Origin: Deltaproteobacteria bacterium
GTDB taxonomy: Bacteria; Myxococcota_A; UBA796; GCA-2862545
DNA length: 64,000 nucleotides
Reading direction: 5' to 3'
Assembly: GCA_006226595.1 (NCBI GenBank)
Contig: SBGP01000012.1
Span: 27,154 to 91,153 of the forward strand
Shown here: positions 16,285-30,837 of the stretch, one piece after another
Position numbering within the stretch: the first letter of the stretch is position 1
Layout of the letters: each line of letters starts with the position of its first letter
Program-made: the position numbers and the translations under genes
Notes under the pieces: generated by a model
What the model saw: the letters and a program-made list of their open reading frames with translations, nothing else
The model's database searches: none
Told to the model about the DNA's origin: nothing

Positions 16285-18615
16285 TCACCGGAGCAGGGCC
16301 ATGGACAGGCTCTCGAACCACACGATGCCTCCGAGACAGAAGAGCATCACGAGCAGGAAAGGCACCACGGCTTTGATGACGTCGAGGATGGACCGCTCGA
16401 ACACCGTACTGGCGACGAACAGGTTGATGCCCATCGGCGGGGTCAGGTATCCCAGCTCGAGGTTCACGATGAACATGATTCCGAAGTGAACCGGGTGGAT
16501 GCCGTACTGGGCGGCAATCGGGGCGAGCAGCGGGGCGACGATGAGGATCGCCGAGAGGATGTCCATCACGCAGCCGAGCGCGAGCAGGAACAGGTTCACC
16601 ATGATCAGGAAGGTGAGCTTGCTGTCGACGCGGGCGAGCATCCACTCGGTGGCCATCTCGGGCACCTGCTGGAAGCTCAGGAATCGGTTGAGGCTGATCG
16701 CGATGACGAGGATCAGGAACAGCGAGCCCATCATCACCGCGGACTCGGTGACGACGCCCGGCAGATCTTTGGGCTTGAGCTCGCGGTTGACGACGAGCTC
16801 GACGAACAGCGCGTACACGACGCTCACCGCTGCGGCCTCGGTCACGGTGAAGCGAATCGCGAAGTCGATCCCGATGACGTTGAGGTCGAGCACGCCGTAG
16901 ATGCCGCCGAGGATGAGGACGGGGAGCATCAGCGACAGGATGCCGCGCTTGAGCGCGTGGCCGACGCCGCGGGACCAGGTGGCCGTGTCGAAGGCTTCCT
17001 GCTTGCGGTGCATGCCCACGTCACCGCGGGGCCAGGTCACGTAGAACGTGTACAGAACCAGCATCGTGGCGATGAACGCACCCGGCAGGATGCCGGCCTT
17101 GAACAGGGTCGCGGGGTCGACGCCGATGGTGTCGAGGTCGGGGTGCGCGTTCTCGCCGACCACCTCGGGGGAGATGCCGGGCATGCCGCCGACGACGATG
17201 GCGTACACGATCATCGGGATCGACGGTGGGATGATGATGCCCAGGCCACCGGCGGTGGTGAGCACGCCCATCGAGTACTTCTCGTCGTAGCCGTCCTTGA
17301 TGAGCATCGGGAACAGCAGCGAGCCGATGGCGATGACCGTGACGGGGCTGCTGCCGCTGATCGCAGCGAACAGGGCGCACGAGAGCACCGCACCGACGCC
17401 GAGTCCGCCCGGCACGTGCGAGAGCAGCGCCCGAGCGAAGTCGATGAGTCGCTGGCTGATCGAGCCGTGCGTCATCAGGTTGCCGGCGAGCACGAAGAAG
17501 GGGATCGCGAGCAGCTCCTGCTTCTTGGTGGCCTCGAACATGTCGTGGACCACGGACTCGGTGGAGCCGCCGCGCACGAGCAGCCACGCGGCCACGGTTC
17601 CGACGCCGATGGCCACGAACAGGGGCGAACCGAGGAATACGAGCCCGATGCTCGCGAGCAGGATCATCGTCGGCGTGCCGAAGTACACACCGGCGGCCAT
17701 GGTGATCAGCGCGCCGGGCAGCATGCCGGCGAGGATGACGTCGGCGGGCTTGCGGGAGCCTGGGGGGCTCGGCGGCGGGAACTCGGGCACGTTCGGCTTG
17801 AACACCTGGCCGAAGAAGCGCAGGGCCATGAAGCCGAAGGCGAGCACGAGGACGAGCACGGCCAGCCACAGGGGGAACTTGTCTCCCTCGGACACGTAGG
17901 CGAAGGCGTGCGGGAAGTCGGCGAAGTCGATGCCGGCGTCGAACTGCGCGTCTTCCCAGTCGGTCATCTCGGGGAACTTGGTGAGGCAGTTCTCCTCGCC
18001 GCCGGGTCCGCAGCCGTACTTCTCGCCGGGCATGAGCCCGACCATCCAGTTGACCGGCGCGACCATCCACGAGAACACCTTCACGCCCTCGAAGGCGTCG
18101 TGGCTGTTCTCGAGGGCGTAGCGCCAGGAACCCTGCATCAGCGTCCACGACAGGCCGGCCGAGACCAGCGCGGTCAGGCGCTTCACGGTCTTCGCGGGTG
18201 CGGGCGTGAGCACGCGGTCGATGGCGTCGATCGCGATGTGCCCGTTGTCACGCGTCGCGAGACTCGCACCCACGAAGCCGACGACGACCATGAGCAGCAG
18301 CGCGAGGTTCATGCCGCCGTCGACGTCGATCGAGAACGTGGGGTACTCGCGCTTGGTGTACTCGTTGAACGCGAGGAAGGTCATGCCCATCATCGCGAAG
18401 AACACGATGGTCTTCTCGAAGTAGGCGGCCGCCTTGTCGAGGAGCGCGAACAGCTCTTCGAGGATCACGAGCACGCCGGTCACGCCGATGATCGTCGCGA
18501 ACGCCACGCCCTGGAGGGGGCCGTCGAGGAACGAGCGCAGACCACTACGCGCTCCGCCGGTGACGGCGTTCGAGGCGCGATCGAGGGCTGCGAAGAACGA
18601 GCCGATCAGCTGCAC
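16285..18615 (-). CDS. TRAP transporter fused small and large permease (DctQM)
   Basis: 776 residues. The N-terminal part (about 1-270) is a DctQ-like membrane domain carrying an unusual cysteine-containing extracytoplasmic loop (GCGPGGEENC). The rest is the DctM permease of about twelve helices, including the re-entrant segments typical of the ion transporter superfamily. With dctP and tatT upstream it forms a complete secondary importer that uses an ion gradient to move an organic acid. GTG 18615 was chosen because GGGAG lies five bases upstream; an ATG 14 codons earlier has no such site. A strong hairpin separates it from dctP. Confidence 0.88.
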   Translation of the reverse strand: MQLIGSFFAALDRASNAVTGGARSGLRSFLDGPLQGVAFATIIGVTGVLVILEELFALLDKAAAYFEKTIVFFAMMGMTFLAFNEYTKREYPTFSIDVDGGMNLALLLMVVVGFVGASLATRDNGHIAIDAIDRVLTPAPAKTVKRLTALVSAGLSWTLMQGSWRYALENSHDAFEGVKVFSWMVAPVNWMVGLMPGEKYGCGPGGEENCLTKFPEMTDWEDAQFDAGIDFADFPHAFAYVSEGDKFPLWLAVLVLVLAFGFMALRFFGQVFKPNVPEFPPPSPPGSRKPADVILAGMLPGALITMAAGVYFGTPTMILLASIGLVFLGSPLFVAIGVGTVAAWLLVRGGSTESVVHDMFEATKKQELLAIPFFVLAGNLMTHGSISQRLIDFARALLSHVPGGLGVGAVLSCALFAAISGSSPVTVIAIGSLLFPMLIKDGYDEKYSMGVLTTAGGLGIIIPPSIPMIVYAIVVGGMPGISPEVVGENAHPDLDTIGVDPATLFKAGILPGAFIATMLVLYTFYVTWPRGDVGMHRKQEAFDTATWSRGVGHALKRGILSLMLPVLILGGIYGVLDLNVIGIDFAIRFTVTEAAAVSVVYALFVELVVNRELKPKDLPGVVTESAVMMGSLFLILVIAISLNRFLSFQQVPEMATEWMLARVDSKLTFLIMVNLFLLALGCVMDILSAILIVAPLLAPIAAQYGIHPVHFGIMFIVNLELGYLTPPMGINLFVASTVFERSILDVIKAVVPFLLVMLFCLGGIVWFESLSMALLR

Positions 18616-18663
18616 GAATACTCCCTGCGGGCGAGACCCTACCGCGTGAGGCCACATGAACGA

Positions 18664-18694
18664 AGGCCCCGCGGGTCATGGACGCGCGGGGCCT
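18664..18694 (-). terminator. Intercistronic hairpin between dctP and the TRAP permease
   Basis: AGGCCCCGCG and CGCGGGGCCT form a perfect ten-pair stem around an eleven-base loop, just after the dctP stop. Only a broken T-run (TTCGTTC) follows. It probably limits read-through or protects the 3' end of the dctP message, so that binding protein is made in excess over permease. Confidence 0.65.
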
Positions 18695-18710
18695 CGGAAG
18701 ATGGGGACGA

Positions 18711-19727
18711 CTACTTGGCCCGGTAGGCCTCGAGCGCCGTGTTGATCTTGGCGAGAAGCTCGGTCCCGCCGTCGATGTCCTTCACGAAGCCCGCGTGGAT
18801 GGCGCGCGCCTTGGTGGCGAACGCGGCGCGCTCGGCCTCGGACAGCTCGACAATCTCGAGGTCCTCGGCGAGCAGCATCGTGATCGCCTCGTCCTCGGCG
18901 CGGATCTCGGCGCGGCCTTCCGCGGCGAGGCTCTTCGGGCCACGCACGACTTCCTTGAGGTCGTCGGGCAGCTCGTCGAACCACTTCTTGCCGTACACGA
19001 TCGCGGCCGGCTGGTAGATGTGGTTCGTCTTGGTGAAGTACTCGAGCGGCTCGGAGAGGCCACCGGTCTTGATGTACAGCGCCGTGTTGTCGAGGCCGTC
19101 CACCACGTTGCTCTGCAGCGCGGTGAGCACCTCGGTCATCGGCTTCTGCACCGCGTTCGCACCGAACGCGTTGTACATCGCCATGTGCACGTCGCTCTCC
19201 TGCGAGCGCATCTTGTAGCCCTTGAGGTCGTCGGGCGTCTTGATGGGCTTGCCGCGGGTCGCGAAGGAGCGCCAGCCGTTCTCGGACCACACGCCGAGCA
19301 CGAAGCCACGGCGGCCGAGGATCTCGCTCATCGGGTCCCAGAGCACGGTGTCGAGGATGTGATCGGCCTCGGCGCTGGAATCGAAGAGGTAGGGAAGCTC
19401 GACGAGCTGCAGCTGCGGGATGTTGCCGCCCTCGGCGAGCGCGGCGGTGGTCACCGCGCAGGCCTGGAGCCGCTCGCCACGACGGGTCTCGCGGACCATC
19501 TCGACCTCGGACATCTGGCCCGGGGGGCGCAGGATGACGTTGATCTGGCCGGAGGAGCCCTCCTCGATCATGCGCTCGGCCTTCTGCAGCAGGCGGTACC
19601 AGGGAGTGCCCTTGGGCGCGAGGCTGCCGATGTTGAGCTCATACGGACCCTGCGCCTGGCTCGGAGCGGTGAACGCGAGGAGCGCGGCGGCGGAGAGGCC
19701 GGCGAGGGCGGTGGCGATGCGGTTCAT
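18711..19727 (-). CDS. TRAP transporter solute-binding protein (DctP family)
   Basis: 338 residues. A signal peptide (about 1-25, ending APSQA) is followed by the DctP fold: LNIGSLAPKGTPWYRLLQKAERMI at the start, ELPYLFDSSAEAD, then the conserved Arg region GYKMRSQES and a C-terminal long helix. TRAP binding proteins capture organic acids in the periplasm and hand them to DctQM. The gene follows tatT by 14 bp and precedes the fused permease. The ligand, usually set by an Arg-carboxylate pair, cannot be assigned. Confidence 0.9.
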   Translation of the reverse strand: MNRIATALAGLSAAALLAFTAPSQAQGPYELNIGSLAPKGTPWYRLLQKAERMIEEGSSGQINVILRPPGQMSEVEMVRETRRGERLQACAVTTAALAEGGNIPQLQLVELPYLFDSSAEADHILDTVLWDPMSEILGRRGFVLGVWSENGWRSFATRGKPIKTPDDLKGYKMRSQESDVHMAMYNAFGANAVQKPMTEVLTALQSNVVDGLDNTALYIKTGGLSEPLEYFTKTNHIYQPAAIVYGKKWFDELPDDLKEVVRGPKSLAAEGRAEIRAEDEAITMLLAEDLEIVELSEAERAAFATKARAIHAGFVKDIDGGTELLAKINTALEAYRAK

Positions 19728-19741
19728 GGGATCTCCCGGGT

Positions 19742-20605
19742 CTAGAAGAGCTCGTTCTTCTGGTCGATGAGCGCCTGGGCCTTGCGCTGCTCGATGGCGT
19801 TCTCGGCCTCGAAGCCCTCGACGGCGTTCGGGTCGCCCTTGAGCACGACCGCGAGGTCCTGATCGAAGAGCGCCTCGTCACCGGTGCCGACGGCGAGCAT
19901 CTCGGCGCGCAGCACGCGGGTACCGAGGTAGTTCGGGGCGCCCTGGATCGAGGCCTCGAAGTACTCGGCGGACTTCTCGAAGTCGCGGCCGGCGAAGCTC
20001 GGGAGCGCCGAGTAGTAGGCGCCCCAGTAGCGGGCCGGGCCGTAGTTGTTGTAGGTGGGGTCGAGCTCCTCGCACTTGCTCATGTAGGCCTTGACCGTGG
20101 GCAGGTGCTTGAGGGTCTTGGACAGGCTCTGGGCCTTGCCCCACTTTCCGAGCGCGGAGGAGAGCCAGTAAAGGCACGGCACGTCGGCCTTGGTCGCGGC
20201 GACCACCGCGTCCTTCTCCTTCTCACCGGCGTCGATCTTCGCCTTGAAGGCGTCGTTGAGGGCCATGCACTTGGCGCCCCACTCGATCGCGACGCCCCAC
20301 CGCTCGACCTGCTCGTCGACGTTGGTGGTGTGGCCGTCGCCGTAGAAGTACCAGCCGCGCACGAGGCGCTCGTAGGCGTGGCGGTTGGCGGGATCGAGCG
20401 CGACCGCCTCTTCGTAGGCGGCGAGCGCCGACTTGAGCTTCTCGGGGTCGAGGCGCTCCGCCCAGAGACCATCGGCCTCCTCGAGCTTGGCGGCGGCCTT
20501 GCCGTCCGAAGTGTTCGCGGCGCCCTCGACGGCCGAGTAGTCCGCGGGGCCCTTTCCGCCGCAGGCCGACATCGTCAGCACGGCAGCAAGCAGGATGTGG
20601 CGCAT
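19742..20605 (-). CDS. tatT: TRAP transporter TatT-component lipoprotein (TPR)
   Basis: 287 residues. A type II signal peptide ends in TMSAC (Cys15). The body is helical with TPR-like repeats and the patterns of the T-component family (ERLVRGWYFYGDGHTTN; CLYWLSSALGKWG; YNNYGPARYWGAYYSALPSFAGRD), known from Treponema Tp0956. T components form trimers in the periplasm and associate with the TRAP binding protein, perhaps passing hydrophobic ligands. The ATG at 20605 gives the lipoprotein signal directly. It is first in the operon tatT-dctP-dctQM. Confidence 0.85.
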   Translation of the reverse strand: MRHILLAAVLTMSACGGKGPADYSAVEGAANTSDGKAAAKLEEADGLWAERLDPEKLKSALAAYEEAVALDPANRHAYERLVRGWYFYGDGHTTNVDEQVERWGVAIEWGAKCMALNDAFKAKIDAGEKEKDAVVAATKADVPCLYWLSSALGKWGKAQSLSKTLKHLPTVKAYMSKCEELDPTYNNYGPARYWGAYYSALPSFAGRDFEKSAEYFEASIQGAPNYLGTRVLRAEMLAVGTGDEALFDQDLAVVLKGDPNAVEGFEAENAIEQRKAQALIDQKNELF

Positions 20606-22414
<1,809 letters not shown>

Positions 22415-22424
22415 AGGGGCGGAA

Positions 22425-22964
22425 ATGGCTCACTCGCTCACCAATCAGGGCTCCAACGGCCCCGTGCACGCCTCCGACTTCGGTCTCGCCGCCTGGTGGG
22501 GCATCGTCGGTGTGCACCTGACCATCGGCAACGCCATCGTGCGCCTCGGCGCCAAGGGTGTCGATGCGATGACAAGTGGGCTGTCCGCGGGCCAGTGGGC
22601 GCTGTTGGTCGTGTGGGTCGCGTTCATGCTGTACAGCGAGGGCTATCGCGGCTTCCACCTGCGTTACTCGCCGATGGTCGTCGCCCGCGCCAAGACGCTC
22701 AAGCACGCGCCACTCCTGCACAAGCTGCTCGCGCCGGCCTACGTGATGGGCCTCTTCCACGCGACCCTGCGCCGCAAGATCATGTCCTACGGCGTCATCG
22801 CCGCGGTGAGCGTGGTCGTGATGTTCGTTCGTCAGCTCGACCAGCCCTGGCGCGGCATCGTCGACGTGGGCGTCGTCCTCGGCCTGCTGACCGGCCTGGC
22901 GTCGATCTCGTACTGGGCCTTCTCGGATGGCGAGCTCGTCAGCGCCGAGCTGCCCGAGAAGTAG
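22425..22964 (+). CDS. Multi-pass membrane protein downstream of guaB
   Basis: 179 residues, unrecognised. A ribosome binding site (GAGGGGCGG) precedes the ATG. Four to five hydrophobic segments are visible (FGLAAWWGIVGVHLTIGNA; WALLVVWVAFMLYSEGY; LAPAYVMGLFHATL; VIAAVSVVVMFV; VGVVLGLLTGLASISYWAF) with basic loops (ARAKTLKHAPLLHK) facing the cytoplasm. The short gap to guaB suggests co-transcription, but nothing links it to purine synthesis. Confidence 0.7.
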   Translation: MAHSLTNQGSNGPVHASDFGLAAWWGIVGVHLTIGNAIVRLGAKGVDAMTSGLSAGQWALLVVWVAFMLYSEGYRGFHLRYSPMVVARAKTLKHAPLLHKLLAPAYVMGLFHATLRRKIMSYGVIAAVSVVVMFVRQLDQPWRGIVDVGVVLGLLTGLASISYWAFSDGELVSAELPEK

Positions 22965-22977
22965 CAGCGACAGGCGA

Positions 22978-23952
22978 CTACAGCCGGACGCGCTCCAGCA
23001 CCAGACGCTTCTCCGGGTTCTCCAGTCCCGGTGACCACACGTCTTCGGCCTCGACCTGGAAGCCGAAGCCCGCGTGCAGGGCCTGGCTGCCGTGGTTGTC
23101 GAAGTCCCGGAAGTAGCGGAGCCAGCCCGTGGCGCCCCGCTCGCGAAGCCAGGCGATGCGGCGACGGGTGAGCGCCGCGCCGATACCCTGGCGCCGGTAG
23201 TCCTCGCGCACGTTCACGCCGAGCAGGTACCAGCCTTCGGGCACGCAGCGCGGGTCCTCGGGGGCGTGGCCGCGCATCCACGCGACGCGGGTGTAGCCGA
23301 CGACCTCACCCTCGGCCTCGGCGACGAAGATGTGCAGGGGCGGGTCCTGGCGAAGCAGCGCCTGCCGCGTCTTCTCGGCCCACGCCACCGGGTCGCGGGA
23401 CGAGCGCCCCGCGATGAGCTGTCCGATGGCGGGTGCGTCGTGCCGGGTGGCATCGCGAAGCCGCCACGAGGGCAGGGGCACCGACCACAGATCCAGCGGC
23501 CGCTCCGGCTCCTCGCCGTTCATCGGCACGATGTCTCGCTGCACGAGCCGATGACCGAACTTCGCGCCGAGGGCTGCGCTCGCGGCGTTGTCGCGGTCGC
23601 GAAACAGGTACACGTGCCCGGCCTCCGCGTGGTCGCGAGCGAAGTCCAGGCGCGCCTGGGTGAGGGCGGTGCCGAGCCCGCGCCCCCGATGCGCCTCGGT
23701 GACGTGCACGCCGAGCAGGTACCAGCCCTCGGGGACGCGTCGCGGGTCCTCCGGAGCGAGTGCGGGCACGTGAGACAGGCGGCTGAAGCCGACCACCCCG
23801 CGTTCGTCCTCGGCGACCCACAGGTGCGCGCCGGGTCTGTCCTCCGAGAGCAGCTTGCCCACGAGGACCTCGCGGGTGGTGAGGTCACCGGGCACACCGA
23901 TGAGCGGGGCGATGGCGGCGGCGTCTTCGGGCCGCGCGCGTCGCACCCTCAC
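22978..23952 (-). CDS. Tandem GNAT acetyltransferase
   Basis: 324 residues made of two GNAT domains (about 1-160 and 165-324). Each has a motif A region: [16 protein letters not shown] in the first and [16 protein letters not shown] in the second, matching the R/Q-x-x-G-x-G/A acetyl-CoA loop. Both share the phrase [15 protein letters not shown], so the halves arose by duplication. The GTG at 23952 overlaps the stop of the acetoacetyl-CoA synthetase gene (GTGA), implying coupled translation. GNATs often acetylate the catalytic lysine of acyl-CoA synthetases; that role is inferred from context only. Confidence 0.8.
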   Translation of the reverse strand: MRVRRARPEDAAAIAPLIGVPGDLTTREVLVGKLLSEDRPGAHLWVAEDERGVVGFSRLSHVPALAPEDPRRVPEGWYLLGVHVTEAHRGRGLGTALTQARLDFARDHAEAGHVYLFRDRDNAASAALGAKFGHRLVQRDIVPMNGEEPERPLDLWSVPLPSWRLRDATRHDAPAIGQLIAGRSSRDPVAWAEKTRQALLRQDPPLHIFVAEAEGEVVGYTRVAWMRGHAPEDPRCVPEGWYLLGVNVREDYRRQGIGAALTRRRIAWLRERGATGWLRYFRDFDNHGSQALHAGFGFQVEAEDVWSPGLENPEKRLVLERVRL

Positions 23953-25916
23953 GCGCTGAGCTCGTCCCGCAGGGCCTCGAAGGCGGCGAGCGACTCGGGG
24001 TTCGCGAGCGCGTCGCGGTTGGTGACCTTCTCGCCGGTGAGGATGCGGCGCACGGCGAGCTCGACACGCTTTCCGCTGATGGTCCGCGGGATGGCCGGGA
24101 CCTGCAGGACACGCGCGGGCACGTGACGAGGCGTCGTGTTTGCGCGGATCTGCTTCTTGATCTTCGCGACGCCGTCGTCGTCGAGGGTCAGGCCGTCGCG
24201 GAGGACCACGAACAGCAGTACCCGGACGTCGTCCTTGAAGGGCTGGCCGACGACAAGCGCGTCGACTACTTCGTCGAGGGCCTCGACCTGGCGGTAGATC
24301 TCGGCGGTGCCGATGCGTACGCCACCCGGATTGAGCGTCGCATCGCTGCGCCCGTAGATGATCACGCCGCCGTGCTCGGTGATCTCGACGTAGTCGCCGT
24401 GGCGCCAGACTCCAGGAAAGTGCTCGAAGTACGCGCCGCGGTAGCGACTGCCGTCCTCGTCGCCGTAGAAGCCCACGGGCATCGACGGGAAGGGCGTGAT
24501 GCACACGAGCTCGCCCTTCTCGCTGACGACCGACTTCGCGTCGTCGTCGTAGGCGTGGACGTCCATGCCGAGGCCGCGCTTCTGGATCTCGCCGGGGTAC
24601 ACCGGGCTCACCGGGCTGCCGAGCATGAAGCAGCTGACGATGTCCGTACCGCCGGCGATCGACGCGAGCTGCACGTCGCCGATGGCCTCGTACACGTACT
24701 CGAAGTTCTCGACCGACAGGGGAGCCCCGGTCGAGAGGACCGCGCGCAGGGCCGAGAGATCGTGGTCGGTGGCGGGCTTCAGGCCCGACTTCTCGCACAG
24801 GGTGAGGAACTTGGGGCTGGTTCCGAACACGCTGATGCGCAGCGAGGCCGCCATGCGCCACAGCACCGAGACGTCGGGATGGGCGGGCGAGCCGTCGAAG
24901 AGCACCACGCTGGCGCCGGTGAGCAGGGTGCTCACCAGCCAGTTCCACATCATCCACCCGCAGGTGGTGAAGTAGAACACCACGTCGTCCTCGGACACGT
25001 CCGTGTGGAGCACCAGCTCCTTGGCGTGCTGGAGGAGGGTGCCGCCGGCGCCGTGCACGATGCACTTGGGCACGCCGGTCGTGCCGCTCGAGTACAGGAT
25101 GTACAGCGGGTGGTCGAAGGGGAGCTGCGCGAAGGCGAGGGGCTCGGCCTCGGTGGCGAGGGCGGTCGCCCACGGCACGGCGCCGCGGATGCCGGACAGG
25201 TCGTTCTCGCCGAGCTGGGACACGACGAGCACGTGCTCGATGCTGTCGATGGTCGCTGCGACCTGGGCGACGCGCTCGCGCGTGTCGAAGGCCTTGCCGT
25301 TGTAGCGGTAGCCGTCGATGGCGATGAGCAGCTTGGGGGCGATCTGGCCGAAGCGGTCCATCACGCCGTTGAAGCCGAAGTCGGGGCTGCAGCTCGACCA
25401 CACGGCGCCGAGGCTGGCGGCGGCGAGCATGCCGATCACGGCTTCGGGCACGTTGCTGATGAACGCGGCCACGCGGTCGCCAGGACCCACACCGTGCGCC
25501 TTCATCCACGTGCGCAGGCGAGCGACGCGGTCGGCCAGCTCGCGATAGGTCAGGGCCGTGGGAGCATCCTGGCCCTCACGGATCGCGTACAGCGCGACCC
25601 GGTCGCTGTCGCGGTGGCGAAGCAGGTTCTCGGCGAAGTTGAGGCGTGCGTCCTCGAACCACACCGTGCCTGGCATCCTCGGCTCGCCCATCACCCGTGT
25701 GGGTTCGGTCGAGCGCACGAGTCCGGTGAACTGCCACACTGCCTCCCAGAACGACGAGACCTCTGACACCGACCAGGTGTGGAGGTCATCGTAGGTCTCG
25801 AGAGACAGTCCGAAGCGAGCGTTGATCTCGCGACGGAAGGCGTCGAGCTGCGTCGAGCGGATGCGCTCCGCCGACGGTGTCCACAGGGGGGCGGCCGTCG
25901 GCGAATCGCTGCTCAT
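23949..25916 (-). CDS. Acetoacetate-CoA ligase (acetoacetyl-CoA synthetase)
   Basis: 655 residues, the usual length of AacS. It activates acetoacetate with ATP and CoA. Family-specific features are the N-terminal lid ([20 protein letters not shown]), [14 protein letters not shown], and the AMP-binding P-loop [18 protein letters not shown]. Further features are [19 protein letters not shown], the hinge region [15 protein letters not shown], and a C-terminal catalytic lysine in RTISGKRVE. The start lies one base after the rplC stop (TGA T ATG), and the end overlaps a tandem GNAT, so all three may be translated from one message. Confidence 0.92.
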   Translation of the reverse strand: MSSDSPTAAPLWTPSAERIRSTQLDAFRREINARFGLSLETYDDLHTWSVSEVSSFWEAVWQFTGLVRSTEPTRVMGEPRMPGTVWFEDARLNFAENLLRHRDSDRVALYAIREGQDAPTALTYRELADRVARLRTWMKAHGVGPGDRVAAFISNVPEAVIGMLAAASLGAVWSSCSPDFGFNGVMDRFGQIAPKLLIAIDGYRYNGKAFDTRERVAQVAATIDSIEHVLVVSQLGENDLSGIRGAVPWATALATEAEPLAFAQLPFDHPLYILYSSGTTGVPKCIVHGAGGTLLQHAKELVLHTDVSEDDVVFYFTTCGWMMWNWLVSTLLTGASVVLFDGSPAHPDVSVLWRMAASLRISVFGTSPKFLTLCEKSGLKPATDHDLSALRAVLSTGAPLSVENFEYVYEAIGDVQLASIAGGTDIVSCFMLGSPVSPVYPGEIQKRGLGMDVHAYDDDAKSVVSEKGELVCITPFPSMPVGFYGDEDGSRYRGAYFEHFPGVWRHGDYVEITEHGGVIIYGRSDATLNPGGVRIGTAEIYRQVEALDEVVDALVVGQPFKDDVRVLLFVVLRDGLTLDDDGVAKIKKQIRANTTPRHVPARVLQVPAIPRTISGKRVELAVRRILTGEKVTNRDALANPESLAAFEALRDELSA

Positions 25917-25917
25917 A

Positions 25918-26574
25918 TCAGCCCTTCACCGCCTGACGGATGGTCACCAGACCACCGTTCGCGCCCGGCACGCCACCAACGAGGTAGACGAGGTTGCGCT
26001 CGGCGTCGATCTTGGCGATCTCGAGGTTCTGCACGGTCACGCGGACGGCGCCCATGTGGCCGCCCATCTTCTTGCCCTTCATGACCCGGCCGGGGGTCAG
26101 GCGGCAGCCGATGGAACCACCATGGCGGAAGAACTCGTGGGTACCGTGCGAGCGGATGAAGCCCTGGAAGTTGTGGCGCTTCATGACGCCGGCGAAGCCC
26201 TTGCCCTTGCTGGTGCCGATGACGTCGGCGCTCTGGCCGACCTCGAACACGTCGGCGGCGTTCAGGGTCTGGCCGGGCTCGTAGTTGCCGACCGCGTCGC
26301 CGCTCACGCGGATCTCGCGGAGGTAGCGGACGCCGTTCTCGATGCCGGCCTTCTTGGTGTGACCGAGCTCGGCCTTGGTCAGGCGCTGGGCCTTCTGCTC
26401 GCCGAAGCCGAGCTGGAGGGCGTTGTAGCCGTCCTTGCCGTCGGCGGTCTTGACCTGGGTGACCGTGTTGGGGCCGACCTGGACGACGGTGCAGGGCTTG
26501 ATGATGCCCTCGTCGCTGTAGATCTGGGTCATGCCGAGCTTACGGCCGAGGAGGCCCATCTTTTCGTTCGCCAT
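25918..26574 (-). CDS. rplC: 50S ribosomal protein L3
   Basis: 218 residues. It opens MANEKMGLLGRKLGMTQIY, the signature start of L3, and has the conserved central loop (GTSKGKGFAGVMKRHNFQG ... SHGTHEFFRHGGSIG) that reaches the peptidyl-transferase centre, followed by GRVMKGKKMGGHMG. L3 initiates 50S assembly. No other ribosomal protein gene is adjacent, whereas rplC normally sits second in the S10 operon. The following gene, acetoacetyl-CoA synthetase, starts one base after its stop. Whether this is the only rplC in the genome cannot be seen here. Confidence 0.95.
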   Translation of the reverse strand: MANEKMGLLGRKLGMTQIYSDEGIIKPCTVVQVGPNTVTQVKTADGKDGYNALQLGFGEQKAQRLTKAELGHTKKAGIENGVRYLREIRVSGDAVGNYEPGQTLNAADVFEVGQSADVIGTSKGKGFAGVMKRHNFQGFIRSHGTHEFFRHGGSIGCRLTPGRVMKGKKMGGHMGAVRVTVQNLEIAKIDAERNLVYLVGGVPGANGGLVTIRQAVKG

Positions 26575-26747
26575 TGTGTCATCTCCGCATTGGAAGACCG
26601 GGAGGCCTTCTTACGTGACGGTTCGCAGGGTATCTACGAACAACCGGCCGCAGTTAATCCGCGGCGAGGGTGAGAGCAAGCCCCAAGGCTCGCCCGAGAG
26701 TGGAGCAACCCGGCGAGCGGATGCCGGCCGGGTCGGGAAAAGCGCAT

Positions 26748-26764
26748 GGCCGGGCGTGCCGGCC
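26748..26764 (-). terminator. Short hairpin after the MYXO-CTERM/OmpA gene
   Basis: GGCCGG and CCGGCC pair around CACGC nine bases after the stop at 26773, with TTTT a few bases later. This is a modest intrinsic terminator candidate in the 198-bp gap that also has to contain the rplC promoter. Confidence 0.4.
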
Positions 26765-26772
26765 GTGGGACG

Positions 26773-30597
<3,825 letters not shown>

Positions 30598-30789
30598 AGA
30601 GTGCTCCATGAAAAGGCGCGGTCAAAGGACCACCGCCAACCGCAGATACCCCGCTCTCGCTGCGAGAGGCAACACCTGTTCGTGAACGGTGCCTGTCTCT
30701 CGGCTATTCATGCCGGAGATCCCGGAATTCTCGGGCGCGCCTCGCTTTTCGATCCGTCGATCGCCGATCCGCACAATGCGTCGATCCAA

Positions 30790-30817
30790 ACAAAAACGGA
30801 CCGCCGAAGCGGTCCGT
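30790..30817 (-). terminator. Intrinsic terminator after gltH
   Basis: ACGGACCGC, loop TTCG, GCGGTCCGT, then TTTTTG on the minus strand, 21 bases after the gltH stop. The perfect nine-pair stem with a UUCG tetraloop and T-run is a textbook intrinsic terminator. It separates the Glt genes from the MYXO-CTERM/OmpA gene. Confidence 0.9.
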
Positions 30818-30837
30818 CGATGCTCGCTGGGATTCGC

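Noticed and set aside
15358..18726. Plus-strand open frame of about 1,120 codons across the lipase and TRAP permease
   Set aside because: Product is His/Glu/Asp/Arg-rich low-complexity sequence with no domains; the opposite strand carries intact hydrolase and membrane transporter motifs.
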